In this document: piece after piece, positions 1-11,277 of the stretch
How positions within the stretch are numbered: position 1 is the first letter of the stretch
Layout of the letters: every line of letters begins with the position of its first letter
Assembly (NCBI RefSeq): GCF_020085105.1
Contig: NC_058043.1
Coordinates: 15,956,667 to 16,020,666 of the forward strand
From: Siniperca chuatsi
Lineage: Eukaryota; Chordata; Actinopteri; Centrarchiformes; Sinipercidae
DNA length: 64,000 nucleotides
Direction of reading: 5' to 3'
Position numbers and translations under genes: made by a program
The notes under the pieces: model-generated
The model's input: the letters and a program-made list of their open reading frames with translations, nothing else
What the model was told of the DNA's origin: nothing
Databases searched by the model: none

Positions 1-860
1 AGAGTTTAAATATAGATGCTGAGTCTGGTTTCTCTTCTTCATTTGAAATGCATGAATAATTGAGAGGGAGAGGAGATGAGGTAGGATTCATTCAGGAGAT
101 GGATGGTCCAGGCATAGATTCCCTACCTACATTAGTAGTTTACTGAATGGGGTTGTGGTGCACTTTATGCATGCAAGCACTGCACGAGTTTGGGAAAAGA
201 TTGACGAAGGCCTCAAAAATGGCTTGTTTCAGACTTTGCTATGACCTCAAAGTACATAGTGTTTTAGGGGGCTAAATAATAAAATAATAAAATAAATAAG
301 AGCTAATAACATATACAAGCTTGCAGATATTATTGAATGTTGAGGATCATTTGAATACTTCTACCTATACATTCAATCCAACAGAGCCAACAGAATATTG
401 CAAATCTCTGGAATATACTGAAGCAAAGTCAAAGGAGCTGTAATGTAACTTAATTAAATTTAATATTATTCAGTGGTCTGAAAGACACATAAATCTATCA
501 CGCTAATGTGACTTTCATACTGTGTTTTTCAATACATGTGCAGATTATTTAAGCAAATGACTCTTAACCATCATATAATATTTATAGAGACCAAGCCTTC
601 TGTAGGAGTAGCTGCCCATCAATAAGATAAATACAAAGAGCCTTAACATTAGAGAAGCAAGGTCATGATTGTAGGTCACCAGTTTGAATCTACAGGCCTG
701 TGCATTTGTGTAGAAAACTGAACTGGCTGTAGCTCTCTTGATGAGCCACAAGATACAACTTTTGGTAAGATGTGGGAGGTTAAGATAAATAAGGCTCTGC
801 TGTTCAAAGTTACAAGCAGAAGTGATGTAGGGTGGGGAGACTACAGCTGAGCCACTGTGA

Positions 861-861
<1 letters not shown>

Positions 862-913
<52 letters not shown>

Positions 914-933
914 TGTGTGTTTGTGTGTGTGTT
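862..933. repeat. (GT)n microsatellite
   Basis: An almost pure GT dinucleotide tract of about 72 bases, with two TT interruptions near its 3' end. It produces spurious Cys-Val and Thr-His reading frames that are not genes. Confidence 0.95.
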
Positions 934-3900
934 TCAAGCTATCATGCTGGGGCAAATGTGGAAGACACAGTCTCCTCCCGTCTCCATGGAAACCCCATCT
1001 CATTCACAGGCAGAGAGGCAGAGCCCTTCTACATTCAGAAACAGTGGTGTGAATTATTCCACATTATTTAACGCTCATAAACTATCGACCACATCTTGAT
1101 GAAGATGAAGATCAATATTGTGGTTGTGTGATGCCTGTAAATCCAATCAAATGATATGACAGCAAAAGTGTGACATACAATTCAAACATCTACATCTGAA
1201 GATGGTATCTGATAGTTCTGAAGACTGAAGGGAGCTTAGTAATTGAGTACTCTTTCACTTTTAAGAGCACAGTGTTAAAAATAATGAAAACTGAGCCACC
1301 GTGCGACAGATCAACATTAACCAACTGAACTAATGGCGTATGTAAAGAAGGCAGCTCAGCACCTGAAATGCAAACAGCAGTCTGACACAAATGAGAGAAA
1401 AACCTAGAGATAGAACAGAGACTAGAGCAGTACAGATGGTTCAAAGCGGGGTGAGCTTTGATTAAGGTACAAATCAGGGATAGAAGGAAGGAGAGAAGGA
1501 GACTGTCAGACTTGCTTTTCACAAGCATGTCCACGTAGCCACCTCCTGTCGAGCTTCAAGGGGGTTGTCATGGTGACAGTGGCTGGCTGTCGAGGCTGAG
1601 AGAGTGTTGCATGGCCATATCCCCATGGCCTCGGATGTGGCTCAGAGGATGATGGGAAAGCAAGTCAGCTAGTCAGAGGATCTTAGTAATCAAGCAAGAC
1701 CTGGATTTACTCACCCGAAAATAAATATTCCTTTACTAAAACCTTGTCAGTCCATGCTTATTTAAGTGTTAAATGGAAGTTTAAGAGTATTACTTGTTAT
1801 TATTAGGTAGGTTAAATATATTTCCCTGGGTGAGTGCTGGTGGAGTTAACAGACAACGGTGTTGGGACTCACAGGAACAGGAGCTTCCACTGCGGTGTGT
1901 CTGTTGCTCCTGTTGCTGTTAATGAGAAAGGTGCCAGCTGGAGCACAGGGAGTCTGGGAGTTCCTGGACTGTCACTTGGGATGCCATCAAACTTAATACA
2001 GTGTGAGAACACTAACCTGAGCTGCACCTAACCAGAGATAGCTGAACCAAATAAACAACTAAATCAAGTACAACCTCAAACCAAACTGACTAAGCCACCA
2101 TCAAGAGCACAGAAACCTTTAAACTATGTAACTTTTGAAAGAACACAATATAACACAATCTTCCTCTTACAAATAAAAAGTCAAACTCATAAGCGATAAA
2201 TCGCACTCTTACTTATGGTATGACCAGTAGCTAATGGTGGCAAACGTTAGCTAAGGCAAATTTTAGATAGATATTGCTGTGTAATTGGGGGGTTGGGAAA
2301 GGGGTTGCTTGTAGTGATGATCTCACAGAAAATTATCATCTGCAGTTCCCCTCAGCTCTACAGCATTTTAGCATCAGTCAACCAATTGTTTTGGTTTTAT
2401 GAACCATGACTTTACTGTATAGTTCACTCTCACCAATCTCATCAACCTTGTTTACAGCCACAGCAAAAACCTGTTTCTACAAAAACAAAAATCTCTGGTA
2501 GACCCATTGTATTCTACAGAACCGCAGAGAAGACAAAGTTAGCGACAAGCTGGTGAACATAGTTGTACAATTAGCAGCTAAAGAGCCAACACATTTCCCT
2601 CAGACTTTGGTAAAGACCAAATCCAAGCAAAAAGAAGAATGAATATTGGACTTATATTTGTGGTGTGGGCACATTCAAATTAATGGGCAACTTTTTGCTA
2701 ACATGTTCACAATAACAACTTTACACGTCAGTGTGCATTTGCAGGTCTTTTCCTTGCTCCCAAGAGGACAAAAATTCTATTAATACTGTTTTAAAATAGC
2801 CCAACAGGATTCAGTGGTTTTATAAATTCTACTTTATATTTAACATTTTTTATTAGCTGATGCCTCGGTGACCACTAATTTCCTTAATTTCTGTGCTCAC
2901 ACATCAGCGATTTAATGATTAGCATCTGATTCATAATATTGGTTATTTTTTAAAGTCTATATAAAACGTGCAAAGTTCAAGGTTTCCGTCCTTGTTTGAC
3001 GAATGCAGGGTAGACAGATGAATGGACCCGACCCTGACAAAGACAATGTAGCACAAAGAAAATGAATCACAGCTGCTGGGACACAGCTAACATAAAACCA
3101 GGCCATTGTATCTGTGCGAGAGCTGGTGGCAGAGCAAATAGCTCCTCTGGAGAGCAGAAATTGTTTGATTGTATGTATAGTGTATGAGCCAATATTCTGT
3201 GCAATGACTGTCATGTCTGAAGGCTTATTCCTTCTTCCATATATGAAATAATTTCTCGCCCATATGTAACTCAAAGGAGAATGTCACAGGGCTGTATATG
3301 TGTTTGGGTGATTTTTGAAGGTGTCATTCACACCAGTTGTGTCCCGGATATCTTTTCAAACAGCCTAATGAGGGCTGGTGTCACTTCGTCCTATAGAAGA
3401 TGGGGGTGGTCTGTGTGGACTATTGTGTCTGCTGAGCGACACGACGATGTGCCATGAGAGACACAAACTGGTGTGATCTGGCTTTGTTTAGAGTCACAGT
3501 GGGATTTCCTGTCAATCTGCTGTCTCTCTCTCTCTCCCTCCATCTCTTGCACACACTTTTCCTCTCCTCTAGATATAAATATCTCCCTCCCTTCATTTTT
3601 TCTTCCCTTTAGTAGGCCACCAAAGAGCATTCGCTGGGAATTCACTCTCATTTTTTGTGTCCATTAAATCTTGTTGCAATAATAGAGTATTCATCACACT
3701 GAACGTACATGACATAAAGGACATAATCTAGGGTGTTTTTTTTAATGTGTGCCTCTGGGTCCACTGAGAGTCTATAAATAGTCTGTAATTGTGTTGATGC
3801 CACTGCAATCATGTCTGGAGCTCCATTCAACCTTTTCCTAGACATGTGTTTGTTTGTGGTCTCCTTTATGTGCACTGAAAGGTTTATCTCAGATTTACAG

Positions 3901-5695
3901 TGCAATAGTTTGATGAAATTAGCGCCCCGTGACACTAAACAACCCAGGATAGAAAGAGATAAAGACAAGCAAGGCAGTGTGAGAGAGTGCGCAGTGTGTA
4001 GAGGCAGGGTCAACAGAGACATAGGCCAGTGGGAAATGTGCAGGGTTTCCTAGCAGAACTTGACCTCATAACCATAATGTTACGCAGCAGCACCAGTGTG
4101 CCTTCATTAGCAACCTTTTTATAGCTTCTCAATCCTTTTACCTCTGCCCTTTTTTTTGTCCTGCTCTTCCGTAGCTACTATCTCCCATGGCTTCAAGTTT
4201 TCGGATGTGTTAGCAGCATGTCTCCATCCTTTTTCTGACTCATTACAATTCTGTTGTGTTTGGTACTCAATGAGTAAACTTTATAAGAGGTTGCTTTTAG
4301 AAAGATAGGTACAACCTCACACAAAAAATACACCCTGTTATTTACTTTGTACAAATAATTTTCTCTTTAAAAACATAATCATTTTCCATTCCTGACAGCG
4401 CTGCACCCTCTCTATCCCCTCAGCTGCACTTGTCAGCTCCACCTTTGCTCTTCGGTCCCAGCACCCCTCTGTTCTTGAAGTGTTTGATTCAAATAGATTT
4501 TCTCTAGGGTAGGAGGAGAAGAGCACAGAGGGAAGAAAATAAACAGATAGGGTCATTATTCATGTCTGCCGTGATGCTATGGCAACAGTGTCCTCCTGCT
4601 CTGATTGGTTGTAGATAAGGTTGCCTCTTTAGCCATCACTTTTACTCTTGGGAGTGGACTCTTTTTCAAGGCCTGCGCTGTCAATCACCTCCTAACAACC
4701 ATTACTATTGCCCTATTTCTGCTGCTGTGCTTTAATTTCCTCTGGACGATATATAGGGAAACCCTGCATCATGTGCTCTACACTGACCTTTAGTCTGTTT
4801 ATTTACACAAGTGACTGTGTGTTTAACCAGTAGATCCAGTTCATGGATTAGGTTTTGATCAAGGTTAACAAGAGTAGGAGGAAATTATTATTTTGCATTG
4901 TTTTATGATTCAAATTAAATCACACTGAAATAATTAATTTCATACTCATCTATATTAAATGTTACATGGGTGTTTTATGAATATGTCTTATGCCTACACT
5001 GTATTGTGATCTAGGCTGCACTCATTTTTAGAGAAAATTATTTAACTATTCTCTGATTTATTTCATAATATAACTTCCTGACCTCATTCGTGTGGGCTAT
5101 TGCCAAAACAGGCTCTGCGTTCCAGCTACAACCTCCTACTCATCCTCTAAGTTGTGCTGTTTGGTCCTGATGTGTCAGGATTTCTTGGAATCATTCGGGG
5201 TTAATATAACAAGTGCAGACTATAGTTCCTGCCCTTGGTCCACTAAAAGAACAGATGCTTTGAAGCCTGCCACACATGTTCTTTCAACATGGATAATGGA
5301 GGCACAGTTACACAAAATTTGAAGTTGTCTAGTCAGTAATCAAAATATGTAATGCTGTGTTGTGTAATACCAGTTTAGAAAAATTACAATGATTGTAAAC
5401 CAGACAGGCTACACACTGTTGGATTATGCTGTCTCTGTGAATAATCATCACTCAGGTCAGGCATGAGCCCTGCTCTTATGCCTCAGCACTAAGATCAAGA
5501 GAGAGCTGTTTGTTGAATTTGTGCCCTTTATCCCCATGTTTGAGGAAAGCTGATTTTGGAACCTCTTTATAAAACAAATATCAATGGAATGCACACAGCG
5601 GTAGCCAAAGTCTGACATGGGTATTTTTATGAGTAATGAAATAAACCCTTAAAAAGAAAACTGCATAAATTCTAAATATAGAATTTGCATATTTT

Positions 5696-5712
5696 TATAC
5701 ACAGCTGATATT
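5696..5712. repeat. target-site duplication, left copy
   Basis: Seventeen bases identical to 6388-6404, bordering the LINE fragment. Confidence 0.85.
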
Positions 5713-6387
5713 CTTCTTTTCCTTTCGACTGTTCCCTTTCAGGGGTCGCCACAGCGAATCATGTGCCTCCATCTAATCCTGTCCTCTGCATCCTCTTCAC
5801 TCACACCAATTATCTTCATGTCCTCTCACACTACATCCATAAATCTCCTCTTTGGTCTTCCTCTAGACCTCCTGCCTGGCAGCTCCAACCTCAGCATCCT
5901 TCTACCAGTATATTCACAGTCTCTCCTCTGAACATGTCCAAACCACCTCAATCTGGCCTCTCTGACTTTATCTCCGAAACATCTAACATGAGCTGTCCCT
6001 CTGATGTACTCATTCCTGATCCTGTCCATCCTCGTCACTCCCAAAGAGAACCTCAACATCTTAAGCTCTGCTACCTCCAGCTCTGCCTCTTGTCTTTTCT
6101 TCAGTGCCACTGTCTCTAAGCTGTACAACATCGCTAGTCGCGCCACCGTCTTGAACACCTTTCCTTTCATTCTTGCTGATACTCTTTTATCACACAACAC
6201 ACCTGACACTTTTCTCCACCCGTTCCAACCTGCTTGCACTCGCCTCTTCACCTCTTTTCCACAGTTTCCATTGCTCTGAACCGTTGACCCTAAGTACTTA
6301 AAGTCCTGCACCTTCTTCACCTCTGCTCCCTGTAACCTCACCGTTCCACCTGGGTCCCTCTCATTGACGCACATGTATTCTGTCCTA
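5713..6387 (-). mobile_element. 5'-truncated RTE-type LINE fragment with target-site duplications
   Basis: The minus strand encodes a reverse-transcriptase C-terminal region with features I recognise from fish RTE-type LINEs: a KYLGSTVQ-like start, then RWFGHVQRRD and a GRPKRRFMDVV-like end. The frame is open from 6374 down to 5826, where a TGA (apparently from AGA) interrupts it before the expected conserved tail, which continues to about 5730. A 17-base direct repeat (TATACACAGCTGATATT) flanks it exactly at 5696-5712 and 6388-6404, so both ends are defined. The copy is short, 5'-truncated and inactive. The clade name is from memory of the protein, not from a search. Confidence 0.85.
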
Positions 6388-6404
6388 TATACACAGCTGA
6401 TATT
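6388..6404. repeat. target-site duplication, right copy
   Basis: Seventeen bases identical to 5696-5712. The pair marks a target-primed insertion into kcnb1 intron 1. Confidence 0.85.
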
Positions 6405-7411
6405 ACAGAAATGAAATCAAAAAAGATACTTTCTCACTTGTTCCTATTGCATAGCAGTTTTCATAGACTGTTTTTTTCGATAGTTCTGAAGAGTAGTTCA
6501 AATGAAAACTGTTCCAGTAAGAGGTTTTACCAGGTCTGTGGATTATGCAGAGTGACTGTAACATTTCAGCAAAGACACATCTTTTCAGTTTTTTCACCCT
6601 ATAAACATAAAATCATTCTGGTCACTGTTACAAGTATCTTTTATCTGAGCTGTACATGGGGTTGATGGGATATTACAGGCTGGATAGCAACATTTCCTCT
6701 GATATTTCTCACTGTGGTATATAGGAGTAGTCACTTATTCAGATCAAACAAGCTCAAGCTACAAGAATAATATACTTCAAAGAAAATACAGTGCTTTTTT
6801 TTACACTATGAATGCTGGTTGAGAGTGGAGCTGTCATATGGTGCTAAAAGAGGTGTAGTCTACCACCACGTACTTGCTTGTTAGCATGATTGGTGGAGTG
6901 TGAGTGGGGTAGTGTGTGAGTGTGTCAGGGTTCTGTTTTCTGACAGACTTCCCAGTTCTCTGTAAAGTGAATCAGGCAGCATTTATTGCAGTGGATTCTG
7001 GGAACATTCTGCTCCTATGTGACAATTGCATGTTTAATTTTGTGTCATGCTGGTGTCACAGCAGGGGGTGCAAGTGACAGACAGTGATAGGCCTCTCCCC
7101 TCTAAATATAGAGAGACCATTAGAGGGCGAAACCTATGTGAAATAGCATGTGGATAATGTTTTATAACCCTACTTCTGTGTTCACAGGCGGAGCCCTGAA
7201 ACCTTTTCACCTTGCTATTTTATCTAGCATTCACCATGTCACTGATTTTGTGGATACTGAGTAGGGTCAGCAGTGTGTGAAAATGGTAGGCTTGTCTGAT
7301 TATCTGAACAACTTCATGCAAATTTCAGTGCAGAAGAAAGTGGCCCATTCAAGGGCTCTTTCTGTGATCCTAGAATTGCAAATTACAGTTCATAACCTGT
7401 TTTCAGTTACC

Positions 7412-7833
7412 ATCATGCTAGTGGCATGGCTCTACGGATGGCAATGCCAGTCTGTCGGTTTGTCCAACACTGTCCAGACTGAAATATCTCAACAACTATT
7501 AGATGGATTGCCATGAAATTATGTACAGACATCCGTGGTCCCCAAAAGATGAATCTTAATGACTTTGGTGATCTCCTGATTTTTTATCTAGCACCACCAT
7601 CAGGTCAAAATTTCACTTTGTCAGTACTTTGGTTTATGACTAAATATCTGCAAAACTAATGACATTCCCATCAGCATCAGCTGTACTCTGTGTTTATTGC
7701 TAATTAGTAAATGTTAGCATGCATGTGAACATGGTCAATATTATACCTGCTTAACATCAGCATGTAAGTGTTGTCTTTGCGAGTACGTAAGCATGCTGAG
7801 CCTAAGTACAGCTTCACAGAGCCACTAGCATGA
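7412..7833. mobile_element. non-autonomous inverted-repeat DNA element
   Basis: A block of about 420 bases beginning CATGCTAGTGGC and ending with the near reverse complement GCCACTAGCATG. The interior has the sentence-like text I know from many fish introns (an 'AAATATCTCAACAACTATT' segment and a stretch rich in GTTAGCATGC-like words). It has no coding capacity. I recognise it as a dispersed teleost repeat but cannot assign a superfamily from sequence alone. Confidence 0.7.
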
Positions 7834-8112
7834 CTTTTTATTTAATTTCCTGAAATTTTATTTAAGGAAGAAGTGTTTTTCTTTATCTATTAAATATCTG
7901 ACAATTGGAGACACTGGAGAAGATTTTCAACAAGTCACATATACCGTATTCTGTGATCCTTTTGCTTTTGTGTATTGGTTGCTAAACATTATTTTCCACT
8001 CAAGCAAACTCACTCATGTGGATAAGCCTGATAAGTGAGTCATGAATAAATAAGTCAATCCAAACCATTACCTCTCAGCCAGTCAGTGATTTTAATCTAT
8101 GTGATGTGCTAT

Positions 8113-8649
8113 GTTTAGCACATCACACCTGTCCTATGATCCCTGCACTGGCTCCCTGTCCAGTTCAGAATTCATTTTAAAATTTTGACATTTGTTTTTA
8201 ATGCAGTCAATGGCCTTGCACCTTCCTATTTGTGTGAGATTTTGAGCCCTCACCGACCCGGCAGAACGCTACGATCTGCTGGACAACATCTGCTGGAGGT
8301 CCCCCGGTCCTGGTGCAAACAGTGGGGCGACCGTTCTTTTGCAGTGGCTGGTCCGAAACTCTGGAACTCTCTGCCCATTGACTTACGTTCCATCACTGAC
8401 CTGCCTTTGTTCAAAGCCAAACCTAAAACCCACTTATTTAGAATAGCTTTTAACACTTAGTGGCCCTGTGACACTTCTCTTTATCTTAATGTTGTAATGT
8501 GCTCTGCTGACCTATTTGTACTTTTATTATTATTTGTTACTATCATTATTATTTTTTATCTTGTTTTTAATGTTGTACAGCATTTTGGTTCAGCTTCGGT
8601 TGTTGTAAGGTGTAATAGAAATAAAGTTTGATTGATTGATTGATTGATT
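8113..8649 (+). mobile_element. L2/CR1-type LINE 3' end (5'-truncated)
   Basis: A frame at 8185-8460 encodes the C-terminal tail of an L2/CR1-like reverse transcriptase: a LAPSYL motif, then an RTLRS-like segment, LWNSLP, and FKAKPKTHLF before the stop at 8458-8460. The in-frame sequence upstream (near 8149) still reads like the LHWLPV motif of the family. It ends in an AATAAAG signal and an (ATTG)n tail at about 8629-8649, as is typical of L2 elements. Only about 51 bases separate the tail from the conserved kcnb1 splice acceptor. Confidence 0.8.
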
Positions 8650-8700
8650 CCCTGATCCTGCAATCCTTACTCATATTACTTTTATAAATTTGTCTTTCAG

Positions 8701-10626
8701 ATCCTGGCCATCATCTCCATCCTCTTCATCGTGCTATCCACCATTGCCTTGTCTCTGAACACCCTTCCAGAGCTGCAGGACACAGATGAGTTTGGCCAGT
8801 CCTCAGATAACCCACAACTGGCCCACGTGGAAGCTGTTTGTATTGCCTGGTTTACTATGGAGTACCTGCTTCGCTTCCTCTCCTCCCCCAGCAAGTGGAA
8901 GTTCTTTAAGGGTCCTCTGAATGTCATTGACCTGTTGGCCATCTTACCCTACTACGTCACCATCTTCTTGACAGAATCCAACAAGAGTGTGCTGCAATTT
9001 CAGAACGTCCGCCGCGTGGTTCAGATTTTTCGGATCATGCGTATCCTGCGTATTCTGAAGCTGGCTCGTCACTCCACAGGTCTTCAGTCTCTGGGCTTCA
9101 CTCTTAGGAGGAGTTACAATGAGCTGGGCCTGCTCATCCTTTTCCTGGCCATGGGCATCATGATCTTCTCCAGTCTGGTATTCTTCGCTGAGAAGGATGA
9201 AGAGGACACCAAGTTCAAAAGCATCCCAGCTTCCTTCTGGTGGGCTACAATTACAATGACAACAGTAGGCTATGGAGATATCTACCCAAAAACTCTACTG
9301 GGAAAGATAGTGGGGGGTTTATGCTGCATAGCTGGAGTACTGGTGATCGCCTTACCTATTCCCATTATTGTAAATAACTTCTCTGAATTCTACAAGGAGC
9401 AGAAGAGGCAGGAAAAAGCACTTAAACGAAGGGAGGCCCTAGAGAGGGCAAAGAGAAATGGTAGCATTGTCTCAATGAACTTGAAAGAGGCATTTGCTCG
9501 TAGTGCAGAACTGATGGATGTGGTGGTAGAGAAGAGTGAGAGGCCTCATGACAACCACCTTTCTCCAAGCCGTTGGAAATGGACCCCCAAGAGGGCTGCA
9601 TCAGAGACAAGCTCAAACCGTTCCTTTAACGCCCAGGAGTTAGGCTCTCCCAACAAGGCCAAAGCCACCAGTCCCCAGAGGCTAAATGTTCAGAAGCTAG
9701 AGGAGATGTACAACCAGATGGCCAAGACTCAATCCCAGCCAAATCTCAATGCTAAAGACAGGGGCTCCAGAGTTGGCAAACAGAGAGATGAAATAGAGCT
9801 GGGGGCCATCCAAGATCACGGGCCACCAGTGCTAGGAACCAGAGAAGGAGTGGGGGACATGAAAAGCTTGTCCAGCATTGACAGCTATATCAGTTGTGCT
9901 ACAGACTTCCAGGAGAATCCACGCTTCCCCCATAGTCCAGCAATGGACCTTGGTCTTCAGGAAAGCAACCGGTTCTCCCACACTCCGGCTATAGCTTTGT
10001 CCCAGCATGGCACTGCAAAAACAGGCCAGCAAACCACTGGGGAGCGTGAGCCCATGCTGCCTCCTGTGTCTGTCACAAAGCCCTCATACTCACAGAATGC
10101 ACGAAAATTCTTCTTTTCTGGCAACTCGTCAAAAATACTTATCCCCAAAGGAGGCTGCCGCAGCGAGGGGGAATCAGGCCCATCCCCACTCTCAGACAGC
10201 TCAGTCCTATCAGACCACTCTCTGTTAAGCCCCGAAGTTTCTGTCTACACCACTGCCAGCAGTAGAACCCCACCGAAGTCCCCAGATAGCACTGCCCCGG
10301 CCCCAACTGTCTTCACCTTTCACGACTCCTCCATCAGCAAATACATTGACGCCGATACAGATGATGATGAGCACCTCCGCGACATCTCTGACGCCAGTCC
10401 CTCTGAGCGTCTTTTGGCTGGTTCAAGCCCAAAACGCAGCATCAACATCAATTACCAGAAAGGCACCAACCATTTAGAAGCAGCCCAAAAAATGCTGGGC
10501 CAGAACTGTCTGTTCCCCATTGAAGGGATTCGTGGGGTAGCTCATGAGAATCACGTAGGACCTGAGATGGCACGTAGACCAAAGGTTGAGAGGGGTCGTC
10601 AAAATACTTTGGATAAAAGCCTCTGA
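8701..10626 (+). CDS. kcnb1: Kv2.1 voltage-gated potassium channel, last coding exon (partial gene)
   Basis: This exon encodes 641 residues, from S1 to the C-terminus of a delayed-rectifier Kv2 channel in the neuronal plasma membrane. It starts after TTTCAG at 8695-8700, in phase 0. Visible in order: S1, S2, S3, an S4 with the repeated arginines of [11 protein letters not shown]5, the pore with the TVGYGD filter, and S6 with the PIPIIV hinge. A long cytoplasmic tail follows. KCNB1 rather than KCNB2 is supported by tail segments such as [41 protein letters not shown] and [10 protein letters not shown]. The exon for the cytoplasmic N-terminus and T1 domain lies outside the window. The clustering segment near 10102-10140 differs from the mammalian form (see findings). 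The stop is TGA at 10624-10626. Confidence 0.95.
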   Translation: MLAIISILFIVLSTIALSLNTLPELQDTDEFGQSSDNPQLAHVEAVCIAWFTMEYLLRFLSSPSKWKFFKGPLNVIDLLAILPYYVTIFLTESNKSVLQFQNVRRVVQIFRIMRILRILKLARHSTGLQSLGFTLRRSYNELGLLILFLAMGIMIFSSLVFFAEKDEEDTKFKSIPASFWWATITMTTVGYGDIYPKTLLGKIVGGLCCIAGVLVIALPIPIIVNNFSEFYKEQKRQEKALKRREALERAKRNGSIVSMNLKEAFARSAELMDVVVEKSERPHDNHLSPSRWKWTPKRAASETSSNRSFNAQELGSPNKAKATSPQRLNVQKLEEMYNQMAKTQSQPNLNAKDRGSRVGKQRDEIELGAIQDHGPPVLGTREGVGDMKSLSSIDSYISCATDFQENPRFPHSPAMDLGLQESNRFSHTPAIALSQHGTAKTGQQTTGEREPMLPPVSVTKPSYSQNARKFFFSGNSSKILIPKGGCRSEGESGPSPLSDSSVLSDHSLLSPEVSVYTTASSRTPPKSPDSTAPAPTVFTFHDSSISKYIDADTDDDEHLRDISDASPSERLLAGSSPKRSININYQKGTNHLEAAQKMLGQNCLFPIEGIRGVAHENHVGPEMARRPKVERGRQNTLDKSL

Positions 10627-11214
10627 GGTACAAGTGCAGCAGAACAGGAAGCTGGGGCCCGAGTGTTTGTGATGGAGACACCGGACAGACTAAAAGCACT
10701 ATATAAGCCAGAGACAAAGGAAGAGGGGGAGACAAAGGGTCTCACCGAAACATTTCACAAATTACCTGAGCGTGCCAATGGGCACTAAGCTCAGAGTGAA
10801 CATGTATGGTGAATACTCTGGGAGAAAAACACTTCTAAATTGGAGAATGTCACTGCCCCTCCTTCAACTCATTCCTATTAGCGGTATTACACACCCACAA
10901 AACAAAAGAGCACTCCCAGGTAGCCAACTGTTTGTTCAGAGATCCCTGTAGAAGCAGAGTCGTCAGAGAAATTTAAATGTGGTTATGACTGGTGTAACCC
11001 AACTGAATGATGGTTTTAGCAGCAGGGGGTTATCACTATATTCTCCAGGAAAAACATCCAAACTGCCCAGTATCCCATTACTGAGTCCAGTTCATTTTGT
11101 AGTCTTGGAGATACAGGAGAGGACTTAGAAGCCTATAAGCTACGTACTTGTGCCCTCCATTCCCAAAACTGGCCTTAGTCATTTACATTTGTAGGAGTGT
11201 GCATGTCTGCATAT

Positions 11215-11277
<63 letters not shown>

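Larger units (their letters stand above)
1..8112 (+). other. kcnb1: kcnb1 intron 1 (3' part), non-coding
   Basis: No exon is visible in this stretch. The exon encoding the cytoplasmic N-terminus and T1 domain of Kv2 channels is not here, so it must lie upstream of the window. Besides the repeats listed separately (a GT tract at 862-933, an RTE fragment at 5713-6387 and an inverted-repeat element near 7412-7833), the sequence is AT-rich and unremarkable. The longer reading frames here lack splice context and do not resemble proteins I know. That this is kcnb1 intron is inferred from the splice acceptor at 8699-8700 and the two-coding-exon structure usual for Kv2 genes. Confidence 0.8.

Noticed and set aside
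832..1099. Cys-Val repeat reading frames over the GT tract
   Set aside because: They are translations of a dinucleotide microsatellite in three frames, with no start context or homology.
5826..6374. Functional host protein of 182 residues
   Set aside because: It is the C-terminal part of a LINE reverse transcriptase, truncated and bordered by target duplications.
8185..8460. Independent small gene next to kcnb1
   Set aside because: The motifs and the (ATTG)n tail identify it as the 3' end of an L2/CR1-type LINE.
8701..10626. Assignment as KCNB2
   Set aside because: The cytoplasmic tail follows KCNB1 landmarks and ends differently from KCNB2, although the membrane core cannot tell them apart.
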